From: Maritimibacter alkaliphilus
GTDB taxonomy: Bacteria > Pseudomonadota > Alphaproteobacteria > Rhodobacterales > Rhodobacteraceae
Length of the DNA: 64,000 bases
Assembly (NCBI RefSeq): GCF_019801605.1
Contig: NZ_JAHVIT010000002.1
Location: 496,001-560,000, forward strand
Direction: 5' to 3'
Below, piece by piece: positions 17,051 through 26,218 of this stretch. A program made the translations under genes and the position numbers. The notes beneath the pieces are model-generated. The model was not told the origin of the DNA. It ran no database searches and saw nothing but the letters and a program-made list of their open reading frames with translations. The first letter of the stretch is position 1, and each line of letters begins with the position of its first letter.

Positions 17051-18019
17051 TCAGCCCCAGAGCGCGGACGTGGCAGGATGCACGCCGGCTTCGTCGTAGA
17101 CGAGGGCCGCATCGCGGTCTTTGGCCAACAGGAGCGGGCCGTCAAGATCCGTCACGAGGGCGCCCTGTGCCACCAGCACCGCGGGCGCCATGGCGAGGGA
17201 AGAGCCGACCATGCAGCCGACCATGACATCGAAGCCGGCCTTCAGGCCCTCTTCCTTCAGCGCGAGCGCCTCGGTCAGGCCGCCGGTCTTGTCGCACTTG
17301 ATGTTGATGACATCGTACTTGCCGGTCAGCTTGGGCAGGTCGGCGCGGTCATGGCAGCTTTCGTCGGCGCAGACGGGCACGGGACGGTCGATGCCGATCA
17401 GGGCCTCGTCCTCGGCCTGCGGCAGCGGCTGTTCGACCAGCGACACGCCCAGCTTCACGAGGTGCGGCGCGAGGTCCTTGTAGACGTCGACCGACCAGCC
17501 TTCGTTGGCGTCGATGATGATCTTGGACTTGGGTGCGCCGCGGCGCACGGCCTCGAGGCGGGGCATGTCGTCCGGGGTGCCCAGCTTGATCTTGAGCAGC
17601 GGGCGGAAGGCGTTCTTGGCGGCCTGCGCCTCCATCTCTTCCGGGCTGGCCAGCGAAAGGGTGTAGGCGGTGATTTCCGGGCCGGGGGCCTGTTTCAGGC
17701 CGGCCAGCTGCCACGCGGGCTTGCCGGCCTTCTTGGCTTCCAGATCCCACAGGGCGCAGTCGACCGCGTTGCGGGCGGCGCCGGCGGGCAGCAGGTCATA
17801 GAGATCCATGCGCGAGAAGGCGGCGGGCAGGCCGTTGATCTCGTCCGCGACACTGTCGAGGGTTTCGTTGTAGCGCGCGTAGGGGACGCATTCGCCCCAG
17901 CCGGTGACGCCACCGTCGGTGATGCGCACGGTGATGACCTTGGTCTCGGTGCGCGAGCCGCGGGAAATGGTGAAGACCTGCGCGAGCGGGAAAACGTCGC
18001 GGATGACCTCGATCTGCAT
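17051..18019 (-). CDS. dgcA: Enolase-superfamily N-acetyl-D-glutamate racemase DgcA (dipeptide-epimerase-like)
   Basis: A 322-residue muconate-lactonizing-type enolase-superfamily enzyme. N-terminal capping domain at about residues 1-110, then a TIM barrel. Seen: KxK-type lysines in LLKIKLGTPDDM, the metal ligands in IIDANEGW (Asp), VSLVEQPLP (Glu) and VCADESCHDR (Asp), and the opposing lysine region INIKCDKTGG. By family it could be an L-Ala-D/L-Glu epimerase. The immediate neighbour encoding a DUF1611/DgcN protein points instead to DgcA, which racemises N-acetyl-D-Glu to N-acetyl-L-Glu. Start ATG 18019 has GGAGG upstream. Confidence 0.88.
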   Translation of the reverse strand: MQIEVIRDVFPLAQVFTISRGSRTETKVITVRITDGGVTGWGECVPYARYNETLDSVADEINGLPAAFSRMDLYDLLPAGAARNAVDCALWDLEAKKAGKPAWQLAGLKQAPGPEITAYTLSLASPEEMEAQAAKNAFRPLLKIKLGTPDDMPRLEAVRRGAPKSKIIIDANEGWSVDVYKDLAPHLVKLGVSLVEQPLPQAEDEALIGIDRPVPVCADESCHDRADLPKLTGKYDVINIKCDKTGGLTEALALKEEGLKAGFDVMVGCMVGSSLAMAPAVLVAQGALVTDLDGPLLLAKDRDAALVYDEAGVHPATSALWG

Positions 18020-18136
18020 GGGGGACCTCCTGAGAGAGAGGGGGCCCACTGGGGGCCCCGGAAGAAAGGGGAGGTCGCCCCCGGCAGGTCAACGGCGCGG
18101 AAGGGGGACGCGCCGGACCCGCGGGGGCGACTGGCC

Positions 18137-19141
18137 TCAGCCGAGCGCGACCAGCGCGTCGACGAGACGACCGGCGCCATGGCGGAACGGATCCACCGTG
18201 GGAAGGCCCATTTCTTCTTCGACCTTGGCCAGGTACGCCTTGGCGTCTTCCTCGCTCAGGTGCTGGGTGTTGACCGAGATGCCCACGACTTGGACGTCGG
18301 GGTTCACGACCTTGGCCAGCGTCAGCGCCACGTCCTGCAGCGCCGTCAGGGTCGGCAGCTTGTAGGAGGGCAGGCCGCGCATGTGCTCGCGGGTGGGTTC
18401 ATGGCAGAGGATCAGCGCGTCGGGCTGGCCGCCGTGCACGAGGGCCATGGTCACGCCCGAGTAGGAGGCGTGGAACAGCGAGCCCTGGCCTTCGATCATG
18501 TCCCAGTGGTCAGCATCGTTGTCCGGGGTCAGGTATTCCACCGAGCCGGCCATGAAGTCCGCGATGACGGCGTCGAGGGGCACGCCTTCGCCGGTGATCA
18601 GGATGCCGGTCTGGCCGGTGGCGCGGAACGACGACTTGAGGCCGCGTTCCTTCATTTCCTTGTCCATCGCCAGCGCGGTGTACATCTTGCCGACCGAGCA
18701 GTCGGTGCCCACGGCGAGGCAGCGCTTGCCGGTCCGCTTCTCGCCGTTGGCGATCGGGTACTGGACGGTGGGGATGCGCACGTCGTGCAGGGTGCGGCCG
18801 TTGGCTTCGGCCACGGCGACGAGGTCGGGCTCGTTGCGCAGCAGGTTGTGCAGGCCGGAGGCGATGTCGAAGCCTTCTTCGAGCGCTTCGATCAGCACCT
18901 TTTTCCAGGCCTTGGAGATCACGCCGCCACGGTTGGCAACGCCGATCACCAGCGTCTTGGCGCCGGCTTCCTTGGCTTCGGTCAGCGTCATGTCGGTCAG
19001 TTTCATGTCGGCTTTGCAGCCTTCCATGCGGAACTGGCCGATGGCGTTGTCCGGACGCCAGTCGCGGATGCCCTGGGCCACTTTCGCAGCCAGCGCATCG
19101 GGGGCATCACCAAGGAACAGCAGATATGGGGTCTCGATCAT
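18137..19141 (-). CDS. dgcN: D-glutamate N-acetyltransferase DgcN (DUF1611)
   Basis: A 334-residue DUF1611-family protein, the group shown to include DgcN, which acetylates D-glutamate as the first step of D-Glu catabolism. Seen: YLLFLGDAPDALAAKVAQG at the N-terminus and a P-loop-like fold with AVGTDCSVGKMYTALAM (about residues 148-164). Also present: RATGQTGILITGEGVPLDAV, WDMIEGQGSLFHASYSGV and ALILCHEPTREHMRG. First gene of the operon dgcN-dgcA-dat. Start ATG 19141 faces the mcl1 promoter region; TTTGCAAA motifs lie between them. No regulator gene is adjacent. Confidence 0.87.
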   Translation of the reverse strand: MIETPYLLFLGDAPDALAAKVAQGIRDWRPDNAIGQFRMEGCKADMKLTDMTLTEAKEAGAKTLVIGVANRGGVISKAWKKVLIEALEEGFDIASGLHNLLRNEPDLVAVAEANGRTLHDVRIPTVQYPIANGEKRTGKRCLAVGTDCSVGKMYTALAMDKEMKERGLKSSFRATGQTGILITGEGVPLDAVIADFMAGSVEYLTPDNDADHWDMIEGQGSLFHASYSGVTMALVHGGQPDALILCHEPTREHMRGLPSYKLPTLTALQDVALTLAKVVNPDVQVVGISVNTQHLSEEDAKAYLAKVEEEMGLPTVDPFRHGAGRLVDALVALG

Positions 19142-19201
19142 TCGGGCACCTGTTGGGGAGAGTTGTTGCGCCCGATTTTGGCGGATTCGCGGTGGGATTG
19201 C

Positions 19202-19209
19202 TTTGCAAA
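19202..19209. promoter_or_regulatory. TTTGCAAA motif, candidate ScfR/RamB-type operator
   Basis: Perfect palindrome TTTGCAAA in the dgcN/mcl1 divergent region, 61 bases upstream of the dgcN start. A degenerate relative, TTGCAAGTTT, is at 19232-19241. The ScfR family (PccR, RamB) is known to recognise TTTGCAAA-type sites in front of short-chain acyl-CoA genes. No footprint evidence here. Confidence 0.45.
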
Positions 19210-19347
19210 TCCGCGGAACTCTGGGCGGTGGTTGCAAGTTTCTTCGCAGGATTGGGAATTCTGTCGAAGATTTTCGCATCGCCGTCGCAGGCTTTCACGC
19301 AGGTGCAGCGCCGACGATTCCGCGACGCAGCGGTGGATCGCGCTGCG

Positions 19348-19361
19348 TTTGCAAATTGTGC
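19348..19361. promoter_or_regulatory. TTTGCAAATTGTGC, candidate ScfR/RamB-type operator of mcl1
   Basis: Second perfect TTTGCAAA of this 326-base divergent region, about 107 bases before the mcl1 start, extended by TTGTGC. The half-site extension resembles the motif before ccr (TTGCAAAGTTGC at 55176). The rest of the region, 19142-19467, holds no gene; it carries the promoters of dgcN and mcl1. Confidence 0.5.
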
Positions 19362-19467
19362 TTGCGGCCCGGCTTGTAATTTAATATCTCTCTCGGGCGA
19401 ATTGAAGAAATATCCTTGCCCTTTGGCCCGCTTATCGGGCCGTGCCGCGTGTGATGGAGATCGAGAG

Positions 19468-20427
19468 ATGAGCTTCCGCCTTCAGCCCCCGGCCCCCGCC
19501 CGTCCGAACCGCTGCCAGCTGTTCGGTCCCGGGTCGAACACCAAGCTGTTCGAGAAGATGGCCGCCAGCGCCGCGGACGTGATCAACCTCGACCTCGAGG
19601 ATTCGGTGGCGCCCGACGACAAGGAACAGGCGCGCAAGAACATCATCCAGGCCATCGGCGACGTGGACTGGGGCCAGAAGACGATCTCGGTGCGGATCAA
19701 CAGCCTCGACACGCCGTTCTGGGTGCGTGACGTGGTGGACCTGATGGAACAGGCGGGTGACCGGCTCGACATGATCATGATCCCCAAGGTGGGCTGCGCG
19801 GCGGACGTCTATACCGTGGATGCCATGGTCACCGCGCTGGAACGGTCGAAGGGCCGTACCAAGCCGCTGAAACTGGAAGTCATCATCGAGAGTGCCGCGG
19901 GCATCGCCCATGTGGAAGAGATCGCCGCCGCCTCGCCCCGGCTGGAGGCGATGAGCCTCGGCGCCGCGGATTTCGCGGCCTCCATGGGGATGCAGACCAC
20001 CGGCATCGGCGGCACGCAGGAAGATTATTACATGCTGCGCGAGGGCCAGAAGTACTGGTCCGATCCGTGGCACTGGGCCCAGACCGCCATCGTCGCGGCC
20101 TGCCGCACCCACGGGGTGCTGCCGGTGGACGGGCCCTTCGGCGATTTCTCGGACGATGACGGCTACCGTGCGCAGGCGCTGCGCTCGGCCACGCTGGGCA
20201 TGGTCGGCAAATGGGCGATCCACCCCAAGCAGATCGCCCTGGCGAACGAGGTCTTCACCCCCTCCGAGACGAAGGTCGCAGAGGCGCGCGAGATCCTTGC
20301 CGCCATGGAAGAGGCCAAGCGCACCGGCGCGGGGGCCACTGTCTACAAGGGCCGTCTGGTCGACATCGCGTCGATCAAGCAGGCCGAGGTGATCGTCCGC
20401 CAGTCGGAGCTGATCGCACAGATGTGA
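19468..20427 (+). CDS. mcl1: L-malyl-CoA/beta-methylmalyl-CoA lyase
   Basis: A 319-residue HpcH/HpaI-CitE superfamily TIM-barrel enzyme, almost exactly the length of the Rhodobacter enzyme. In the ethylmalonyl-CoA pathway it splits beta-methylmalyl-CoA into glyoxylate and propionyl-CoA, and it condenses acetyl-CoA with glyoxylate to malyl-CoA. Seen: NRCQLFGPGSNTKLFEKMA, the metal-site Glu in NLDLEDSVAP, SVRINSLDTPFWVRDVVD, LEVIIESAAGIAHVEEIA, SLGAADFAASMG, and GKWAIHPKQIALANEVF near the C-terminus. ATG 19468 follows GGAGATCGAG. Partner genes ccr and ecm are 33-35 kb away in this window. Confidence 0.95.
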   Translation: MSFRLQPPAPARPNRCQLFGPGSNTKLFEKMAASAADVINLDLEDSVAPDDKEQARKNIIQAIGDVDWGQKTISVRINSLDTPFWVRDVVDLMEQAGDRLDMIMIPKVGCAADVYTVDAMVTALERSKGRTKPLKLEVIIESAAGIAHVEEIAAASPRLEAMSLGAADFAASMGMQTTGIGGTQEDYYMLREGQKYWSDPWHWAQTAIVAACRTHGVLPVDGPFGDFSDDDGYRAQALRSATLGMVGKWAIHPKQIALANEVFTPSETKVAEAREILAAMEEAKRTGAGATVYKGRLVDIASIKQAEVIVRQSELIAQM

Positions 20428-20698
20428 GGGGTCCCCGAGGGGATCCTGCCGTGCCGCGGTGAGGAGATCGCAGAGCACGGGTCGGGCGGGGGGCGCAGGT
20501 TCTCCGCCCTTGCTTTTCAGAGGGTTGTCCTGAATCGGCGCGAGCTGGTGATCTGCCTGTGACCTGCGGGCCACGGCCGCGCGCCCGGGCAACGGGCCCG
20601 CTGGCCCGCAGCGGCTTCGGCACTAGGTAACTTGCGCGATACGCCCCGCAATGGAATTGTGCGGACCGACCTGAACGGACCCAATCGGAGGATTCGCA

Positions 20699-21259
20699 AT
20701 GCGCGCACTGCGCCGTCTCACCACCGCCTGCCTCATGACCAGCCTGATGATCGGAGCCAGCTCCGCCAGTCTGTCCGCGCAGGAGCGGATCGAGAATGAA
20801 CAGGTCGTCATCTACAGCCAGCGCTGGCTGGTGTCCAAGGACCCGTCGCAGAACGGCCTGATGAGCTATCTGACCGTGCAGCGCGGCAAGGCGGGCGAGT
20901 ATTTCTCGGTCACCTGCCGGCGCGAGGGCAGCCATGTCCTGCGTGGCCTGCGCCTCGGCTTCCCGGAGGAGCAGCCCTCCTTCGTCCGCGAGGGTGCAAA
21001 GTTCGCCCGGGTCGAGATTTCCGTCGATGGCCGGGTGCAGCCGCTCGACATCAAGTACACCGGCACCACCGCCGATCAGGCCTTCGGTCGCGACTCGATC
21101 TATGGCTACGAGGTGATCTTCCCCTCGGTCGCCGCACGCGATGGCTTCATCGACGGGCTGCGCACCGGCAGCCACATGAAGATCAGCGGCCAGTCCCTGC
21201 CGGTGGAGCTCAAGGGCTCCTCCCTCGCGCTGCAGGGGCAGGAAGACTACTGCAAGTAA
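20699..21259 (+). CDS. Hypothetical exported protein
   Basis: A 186-residue protein I do not recognise. The signal peptide covers about residues 1-27 (ALRRLTTACLMTSLMIGA then SLSA, cleavage before QE). The mature part looks like a mixed alpha/beta periplasmic domain with two cysteines (FSVTCRREG and the C-terminal DYCK) that could pair. Start ATG 20699 has CGGAGGA at good spacing. It stands 272 bases after mcl1 and 12 bases before the racemase-like gene, so it is probably co-transcribed with the latter. Confidence 0.65.
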   Translation: MRALRRLTTACLMTSLMIGASSASLSAQERIENEQVVIYSQRWLVSKDPSQNGLMSYLTVQRGKAGEYFSVTCRREGSHVLRGLRLGFPEEQPSFVREGAKFARVEISVDGRVQPLDIKYTGTTADQAFGRDSIYGYEVIFPSVAARDGFIDGLRTGSHMKISGQSLPVELKGSSLALQGQEDYCK

Positions 21260-21271
21260 CCGGGCAGGGCC

Positions 21272-21862
21272 GTGCTGACCCTGCTGCACACCGCCGAGGT
21301 GCACGTGGCGCGCTTCGCCGCGCTGCGTGATCGTCTCGCCCCGGGCGCCGAGTTGGCGCAGGTGGTCCGCGCCGACTGGTTGGCGCGGGCCCGGGCCGAG
21401 GGGGTGGAGGCTGTTGCCGACGAGGTCACCGCCGTCATCCGCGCCGCGAAAGGTCCGGTGATCTGCACCTGCACGACGCTGGGTCCGGTCGCCGAAGCCG
21501 CGGGCGCGTCACGGGTGGACCGGCCCATGATGCAGCGGGCGGCGCGCCTCGGCGGCCCTGTGCTTCTGGTCTACACGCTGGCCAGCACCGCGGAGTCCAG
21601 TGCGACCCTGCTGGGGGAGTATGCCCCTGACATCCGCACCCTCGACCTCTCCCCGCTCTGGCCGCTCTTCGAGGCGGGCCGGGGGGCTGACTTCGCCGCC
21701 GCCATCGCAGAGGGCGTCCGGGCCGAACTGACGCGGCAGTCGGCGGTCGTCGTGGTGCTGGCGCAGGTCTCGATGAGCGACGCCGCGCCCCTGCTGGCAG
21801 GCTGCGGTGTGCCGGTGCTGAGCGCGCCGGAAACCGCGCTTCGGGCCGGTCTGGGCCTGTGA
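21272..21862 (+). CDS. Asp/Glu racemase-superfamily protein
   Basis: A 196-residue protein with the layout of the Asp/Glu/hydantoin racemase superfamily. Each half carries a cysteine in the expected place: VICTCTTLGPVAEAAG at about residues 63-78 and LLAGCGVPVLSAPETALRAG near the C-terminus. In that family two opposed cysteines act as acid-base pair. The N-terminal cysteine motif is unusual (CTC), and the protein is shorter than typical glutamate racemases (about 260), so a different acid substrate or decarboxylase activity is possible. The start is GTG 21272, closely following the exported protein gene. Confidence 0.7.
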   Translation: MLTLLHTAEVHVARFAALRDRLAPGAELAQVVRADWLARARAEGVEAVADEVTAVIRAAKGPVICTCTTLGPVAEAAGASRVDRPMMQRAARLGGPVLLVYTLASTAESSATLLGEYAPDIRTLDLSPLWPLFEAGRGADFAAAIAEGVRAELTRQSAVVVVLAQVSMSDAAPLLAGCGVPVLSAPETALRAGLGL

Positions 21863-21983
21863 TCGTCGCGCTCTGCTGCGGTCGCGGGACCCGCTGCCGC
21901 CGATGCGACCCGGGGCCCTGCCTGCCGAGTTGCATCCGGGCGCGGAGAAAGCCATATAGCAACAGTCCGGCAAGGAGTGTGAA

Positions 21984-22946
21984 ATGACCAATTACCTCGA
22001 TTTCGAGCGGCCGCTGGCCGAGATTGAAGGCAAGGCCGAGGAACTGCGGGCCATGGCCCGGCAGAATCCCGAGATGAAGGTCGAGGAAGAGGCCGCCGCG
22101 CTGGACAAGAAGGCCGCGGACATGCTGGTCGACCTCTACAAGACCCTGACGCCCTGGCGGAAGTGCCAGGTGGCACGTCACGGCGACCGTCCGCATTGCC
22201 AGGATTACATCGATGCGCTCTTCACCGAGTACACGCCGCTCGCCGGCGACCGGAACTTCGCCGACGACCATGCGGTCATGGGCGGGCTGGCGCGCTTCAA
22301 CGACCGTCCCGTCATCGTGATCGGTCACGAGAAGGGCAATGACACCAAGTCCCGGATCGAGCGCAACTTCGGCATGGCCCGTCCCGAGGGCTACCGCAAG
22401 GCGATCCGCCTGATGGACATGGCCGATCGCTTCGGCCTGCCGGTGGTGACGCTGGTGGATACCCCCGGCGCCTACCCGGGCAAGGGCGCCGAAGAGCGCG
22501 GCCAGTCCGAGGCCATCGCACGCTCGACCGAGAAATGCCTCCAGATCAAGGTGCCGCTGGTCTCGATCATCATCGGCGAGGGCGGCTCCGGCGGGGCCGT
22601 GGCCTTTGCGACCGCCAACAAGGTGGCGATGCTGGAGCATTCGATCTACTCGGTCATCACCCCCGAGGGCTGTGCCTCGATCCTGTGGAAGGATGCCGAG
22701 AAGATGCGCGAGGCGGCCGAGCAGATGCGTCTGACCGCGCAGGAGCTGAACCAGCTGGGCGTGATTGACCGGATCATCAAGGAGCCGCTCGGCGGGGCGC
22801 ACCGGGACAAGAAGGCGACGATCGCCGCCGTCGGCAAGGCGCTGGAGGCGATGCTGGGCGATCTCGACGAATCCGATCCCGCCAAGCTGGTGGACCAGCG
22901 CCGGAAGAAGTTCCTCGGCATGGGCTCGAAGGGGCTGGCGGCGTAA
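21984..22946 (+). CDS. accA: Acetyl-CoA carboxylase carboxyltransferase subunit alpha
   Basis: A 320-residue carboxyltransferase subunit that, with AccD, transfers CO2 from carboxybiotin to acetyl-CoA to give malonyl-CoA for fatty-acid synthesis. Seen: N-terminal [33 protein letters not shown]; the crotonase-fold core with [20 protein letters not shown]; the oxyanion segment [12 protein letters not shown] (about residues 192-203); and [15 protein letters not shown]. Length is normal. AAGGAG precedes ATG 21984. The gene is followed by the paired palindromic repeats, which could end transcription. Confidence 0.97.
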   Translation: MTNYLDFERPLAEIEGKAEELRAMARQNPEMKVEEEAAALDKKAADMLVDLYKTLTPWRKCQVARHGDRPHCQDYIDALFTEYTPLAGDRNFADDHAVMGGLARFNDRPVIVIGHEKGNDTKSRIERNFGMARPEGYRKAIRLMDMADRFGLPVVTLVDTPGAYPGKGAEERGQSEAIARSTEKCLQIKVPLVSIIIGEGGSGGAVAFATANKVAMLEHSIYSVITPEGCASILWKDAEKMREAAEQMRLTAQELNQLGVIDRIIKEPLGGAHRDKKATIAAVGKALEAMLGDLDESDPAKLVDQRRKKFLGMGSKGLAA

Positions 22947-22965
22947 CGCCCGGCCGACGATCTGG

Positions 22966-23010
22966 CCGGAAAATTGGAATTTTCCGGTCCGTTTTCTTCA
23001 AAGAAAACGG
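22966..23010. repeat. Paired TTCGAA-type palindromes after accA
   Basis: Two adjacent hairpins: type A, CCGGAAAATT-gg-AATTTTCCGG (22966-22987, centre varies), and type B, CCGTTTTCTT-ca-AAGAAAACGG (22989-23010). The same pair recurs at 38023, 44758 and 47114. A further palindrome, AAGAATTTT / AAAATTCTT, is at 23133-23152. The 302-base accA-petC gap holds no gene besides these. Confidence 0.75.
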
Positions 23011-23201
23011 CAAGGGGGCCTCGGGCCCCCTTTTCTGTTGCCGCAAACGATAGGCCGTCATCGGCGGGAACGCGTGGCGTCTGCGCTGTCTCTGCGTCCG
23101 ACGTCCTGCCTCTCCCTCCCTGTCGGGCATCCAAGAATTTTCAAAAATTCTTCGAAGAGTGTTCTTGCGCTACGTGGAGGGCAGGGCCTCCCGCAAACGA
23201 A

Positions 23202-23228
23202 AAAGCCCCGCCGGTGGGGCGGGGCTTT
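23202..23228 (-). terminator. Terminator of the petABC operon
   Basis: Stem AAAGCCCCGCC / GGCGGGGCTTT, followed on the minus strand by TTTCGTTTGC. It lies 20 bases past the cytochrome c1 stop. Confidence 0.85.
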
Positions 23229-23248
23229 CGCAAGTCCGAGGGGCCCGA

Positions 23249-24040
23249 TCAGGCCTCCTTGGCCCGTTTCTTGATCGGGGCCCAGATCGCCTTGTTGGTC
23301 AGGTAGAGCAGGACCGAGAGGATCACGAGGAACAGAACGGCCGTGAAGCCCACCTGCTTGCGCGCCATCATCTTGGGTTCTGCCGCCCAGGTCAGGAAGG
23401 CGGCCACGTCCTCGGCCTCGTGGTGCAGCTCGTTCGAGTGACCGTCTGCGAACTCCACGTCCTCGCCCATCAGGGGCGGGGCCATGGCGATCCAGCCGCC
23501 GGCAAAGGCGGTGTTCTCGTAGTAGATCGTGCCTGCTTCCTCTTTCTCCTCGCCGGTGTAGCCGGTGAGGATCGAGACGATGTGCTCGGGCCCGCCGATG
23601 CCGTTAAAGAGCTGGCTCAGACCAGTGCCGTAGGGGCCGTGGTAGCCCGCGCGGGCCTTGGCCATCAGGCTGAGGTCAGGCGCGTTCTCGAGGCTCGACA
23701 TCGGGAAGTGGTCATTGGGCGTCCGGGCGCGGAAGTCATCCAGCTCGGGGTCCATGATCTCCGACAGGTTCGCGGCATAGGCGCGGACCTGGTCCTCGGG
23801 GAGTTCCGGCCCGCCCTCGTCCGAGAGGGTGCGGATCGGCACGTAGCGCAGGCCGTGGCAGGCCGAGCAGACCTCGGTGTAGACCTGCAGACCGCGTTGC
23901 AGCTGCATCTGGTCGAAGCTGCCGAACGGGCCCTCGAAGGAGAAGTCCACGTCGTGGGTGTGGCCACCTTCGGCCGCCATGGCCGCCCCGGCCGAAAGGC
24001 CGAGGGCCGTCAGGGCAGAAAGGGTGAGTTTCTTCATCAT
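23249..24040 (-). CDS. petC: Cytochrome c1 of the bc1 complex
   Basis: A 263-residue membrane-anchored periplasmic c-type cytochrome that passes electrons from the Rieske protein to soluble cytochrome c. Signal peptide at about residues 1-22 ([17 protein letters not shown]); haem-attachment motif CSACH at about 58-62; distal region with the axial Met candidate in [11 protein letters not shown]; one C-terminal anchor helix ([22 protein letters not shown]). Two adjacent ATG codons (24040, 24037) are possible starts; GAAAGG upstream suits either. Last gene of the petA-petB-petC operon, 16 bases after cytochrome b. Confidence 0.97.
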   Translation of the reverse strand: MMKKLTLSALTALGLSAGAAMAAEGGHTHDVDFSFEGPFGSFDQMQLQRGLQVYTEVCSACHGLRYVPIRTLSDEGGPELPEDQVRAYAANLSEIMDPELDDFRARTPNDHFPMSSLENAPDLSLMAKARAGYHGPYGTGLSQLFNGIGGPEHIVSILTGYTGEEKEEAGTIYYENTAFAGGWIAMAPPLMGEDVEFADGHSNELHHEAEDVAAFLTWAAEPKMMARKQVGFTAVLFLVILSVLLYLTNKAIWAPIKKRAKEA

Positions 24041-24056
24041 CTGTCTCAGACCTTTC

Positions 24057-25376
24057 TTATTCGGCTGCGGTCGATTTGCCGTAATGCGCATCGAAGTCTT
24101 CCTCGATGGTCGCCGGCGGCGTCGTCGGTTTCTCGATCACGCCGAGCAGCGGCAGGATCACGAAGAAGTAGCCGAACCAGTAGGCCGCACCGATCAGCGA
24201 GATCGTCGAGTAGGGCGGCTCTGCCGGCATCGCACCGGCCCACATCAGTACGATGAAGTCGATGCAGAGCAGGGCGAACCACCACTTGAACATCGGACGA
24301 TACCGGCCCGAGCGCACCGAGGAGGTGTCGAGCCAGGGCGTCAGGGCCATGGCGATGATCGCGCCGAACATGGCCAGCACGCCGAAGAACTTGGCGTCCA
24401 CGATGCCACCGGTGATCCAGTTGGCGAACATCACGACCCAGACGTCAGCGGTGAAGGCACGCAGGATCGCGTAGAACGGCAGGAAGTACCATTCCGGCAC
24501 GATGTGCGCGGGCGTCGCCAGCGGGTTGGCCTCGATGTAGTTGTCGGGGTGGCCCAGGTAGTTCGGCATGAAGCCGACGATGGCGAAGAACACGGCCAGG
24601 ATCACGGCAAGGGCAAAGAGGTCCTTGATCACGAAGTAGGGCCAGAAGGGCACGGTGTCCTTCTTGGCTTCTTCCTTCGAGCCGCGGCGCACGTCGACGC
24701 CGGTGGGGTTGTTGTTCCCGGTATTGTGAAACGCCCAGATATGGACCAGCACCAGGCCCGCGATTACGAAGGGCAGCAGGTAATGCAGCGAGAAGAAGCG
24801 GTTCAGCGTCGCGTTGTCCACGGCAGGCCCGCCAAGGAGCCAGGTCTGGATCGGTTCCCCGATGAAGGGGATCGCGCCGAAGAGCCCGGTGATCACCGTT
24901 GCACCCCAGAAGGACATCTGACCCCAGGGCAGAACGTAGCCCATGAAGCCCGTGCCCATCATCAGCAGGTAGATCAGCATGCCGATGATCCACGTGATTT
25001 CGCGCGGGGCCTTGTAGGAGCCGTAGTAGAGACCGCGGAAGATATGCAGGTAGACGGCAAAGAAGAACAGCGAGGCGCCGTTCATGTGCAGGTAGCGCAG
25101 CATATGGCCGCCGTTCACGTCGCGCATGATGTGTTCGACACTGGCGAAGGCCATGTCCACATGCGGCGTGTAGTGCATCACCAGGACGATGCCGGTGGCG
25201 ATCTGCAGCGCGAGGCAGAAGGTCAGGATGATGCCCCAGATCCACATCCAGTTGAGGTTCTTGGGGGTCGGGATCATGATCGTGTCATAGACGAGCGCGA
25301 CAATCGGGAGACGGGTGTGAACCCATTTCTCGATCCCGGTCTTGGGCTCGTAATGATCGTGCGGAATTCCAGCCAT
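24057..25376 (-). CDS. petB: Cytochrome b of the bc1 complex
   Basis: A 439-residue, eight-helix inner-membrane protein carrying both b haems and the quinol oxidation and reduction sites. Seen: helix B and D histidines ([36 protein letters not shown]), the [16 protein letters not shown] cd-helix region, PEWY at the Qo site ([18 protein letters not shown]), and long C-terminal helices typical of the Rhodobacter-type fbcB. Length fits the family. It lies between petA and petC with short gaps of 12 and 16 bases. Confidence 0.98.
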   Translation of the reverse strand: MAGIPHDHYEPKTGIEKWVHTRLPIVALVYDTIMIPTPKNLNWMWIWGIILTFCLALQIATGIVLVMHYTPHVDMAFASVEHIMRDVNGGHMLRYLHMNGASLFFFAVYLHIFRGLYYGSYKAPREITWIIGMLIYLLMMGTGFMGYVLPWGQMSFWGATVITGLFGAIPFIGEPIQTWLLGGPAVDNATLNRFFSLHYLLPFVIAGLVLVHIWAFHNTGNNNPTGVDVRRGSKEEAKKDTVPFWPYFVIKDLFALAVILAVFFAIVGFMPNYLGHPDNYIEANPLATPAHIVPEWYFLPFYAILRAFTADVWVVMFANWITGGIVDAKFFGVLAMFGAIIAMALTPWLDTSSVRSGRYRPMFKWWFALLCIDFIVLMWAGAMPAEPPYSTISLIGAAYWFGYFFVILPLLGVIEKPTTPPATIEEDFDAHYGKSTAAE

Positions 25377-25388
25377 TCGTCGCTCTCC

Positions 25389-25973
25389 TCAGCCCAGGAC
25401 GATTTCTGTTTCGCCCTCGAAGCGGGCAACCGGAACCGGCAGGTTCCGCGGGGCCGGGCCTTTGCGGATGCGGCCGGCGGTGTCGTAGTGGGAGCCGTGG
25501 CAGGGGCAGAACCAGCCGCCGAAGTCGCCCGAGGCATTGCCGAGCGGCACACAGCCCAGGTGGGTGCAGACGCCCATCATGACCAGCCATTCCTCGGCCG
25601 CGTCGCCCTCGGCGCCTTCCGGGGCCAGCGATCGGTTCGCGTCGGTCGCAGGGGCCCCCGCGGCGACGTTTTCGTTCCGGGCTTCCGGGTCAGGCAGCGA
25701 GTTGACGTCCACGGCGCGGGCCGCTTCGATCTCGTCAGGGGTACGGCGACGGATGAACACCGGCTTGCCGCGCCATTTGACGGTCAGCTGGGTGCCGGGC
25801 GAGACGCCCGAAACATCGACGCGAATCGACGAAAGCGCCTGCACGTCTGCGGAGGGGTTCATCTGGTTCACCAGCGGCCAGATCGCGGCGCCGGCGGTCA
25901 CAGCACCCGCGCCTGCCGTGGCGTAGTAGAGGAAATCTCTGCGGGTGCCTTCGTGGTCGTCTGCGTGGGACAC
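25389..25973 (-). CDS. petA: Rieske iron-sulfur protein of the bc1 complex
   Basis: A 194-residue 2Fe-2S protein of the bc1 complex. N-terminal twin-arginine segment [18 protein letters not shown] with one anchor helix; cluster-binding boxes [10 protein letters not shown] and CPCHGSHYD (two Cys, two His). I choose GTG 25973 because it aligns with the start of the Rhodobacter protein ([14 protein letters not shown]) and has GGAG upstream. ATG 26012 would add 13 residues but lacks a ribosome-binding site. First gene of petABC; its promoter lies in the gap to the divergent barrel protein. Confidence 0.95.
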   Translation of the reverse strand: MSHADDHEGTRRDFLYYATAGAGAVTAGAAIWPLVNQMNPSADVQALSSIRVDVSGVSPGTQLTVKWRGKPVFIRRRTPDEIEAARAVDVNSLPDPEARNENVAAGAPATDANRSLAPEGAEGDAAEEWLVMMGVCTHLGCVPLGNASGDFGGWFCPCHGSHYDTAGRIRKGPAPRNLPVPVARFEGETEIVLG

Positions 25974-26218
25974 GAGGTTTGCTCCATTCTTCGACCGAGA
26001 ACGGTCAGACATACGGAGGCCGTCTAATTTCTCAACTCCTCCTCCCGGAGGTTTAGCGGCCCAATGTACTTGCGTCCACTATTCCGTGATCGACAGTCGG
26101 GGAAGGCGCCTAAGTGTCGCGCTTGTGACATTCTTTTACCGGGTGTATTCGGGTCTCACGATATATGCGCCACCTTTCCGGCCGTGTCTTGCGACTGGAC
26201 CCGTCGAACGGAAGCCCC

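Noticed and set aside
18041-18059. Hairpin GGGGCCC/GGGCCCC between dgcN and dgcA as a terminator
   Set aside because: Seven base pairs, no T-tract on the minus strand, and it would separate operon genes; could at most be a minor stability element.
15971-19384. A 1137-codon open frame on the plus strand
   Set aside because: It runs antisense over dat, dgcA and dgcN, has shadow-type composition (Arg/Gly/His-rich), and no recognisable domain. High G+C makes long antisense frames common here; similar ones over pheT, polA, ecm and the MoxR operon were also dropped.
25974-26012. Upstream ATG for the Rieske protein at 26012
   Set aside because: No ribosome-binding site and the added 13 residues (basic, polar) are absent from the Rhodobacter protein; GTG 25973 fits better. 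Not excluded.
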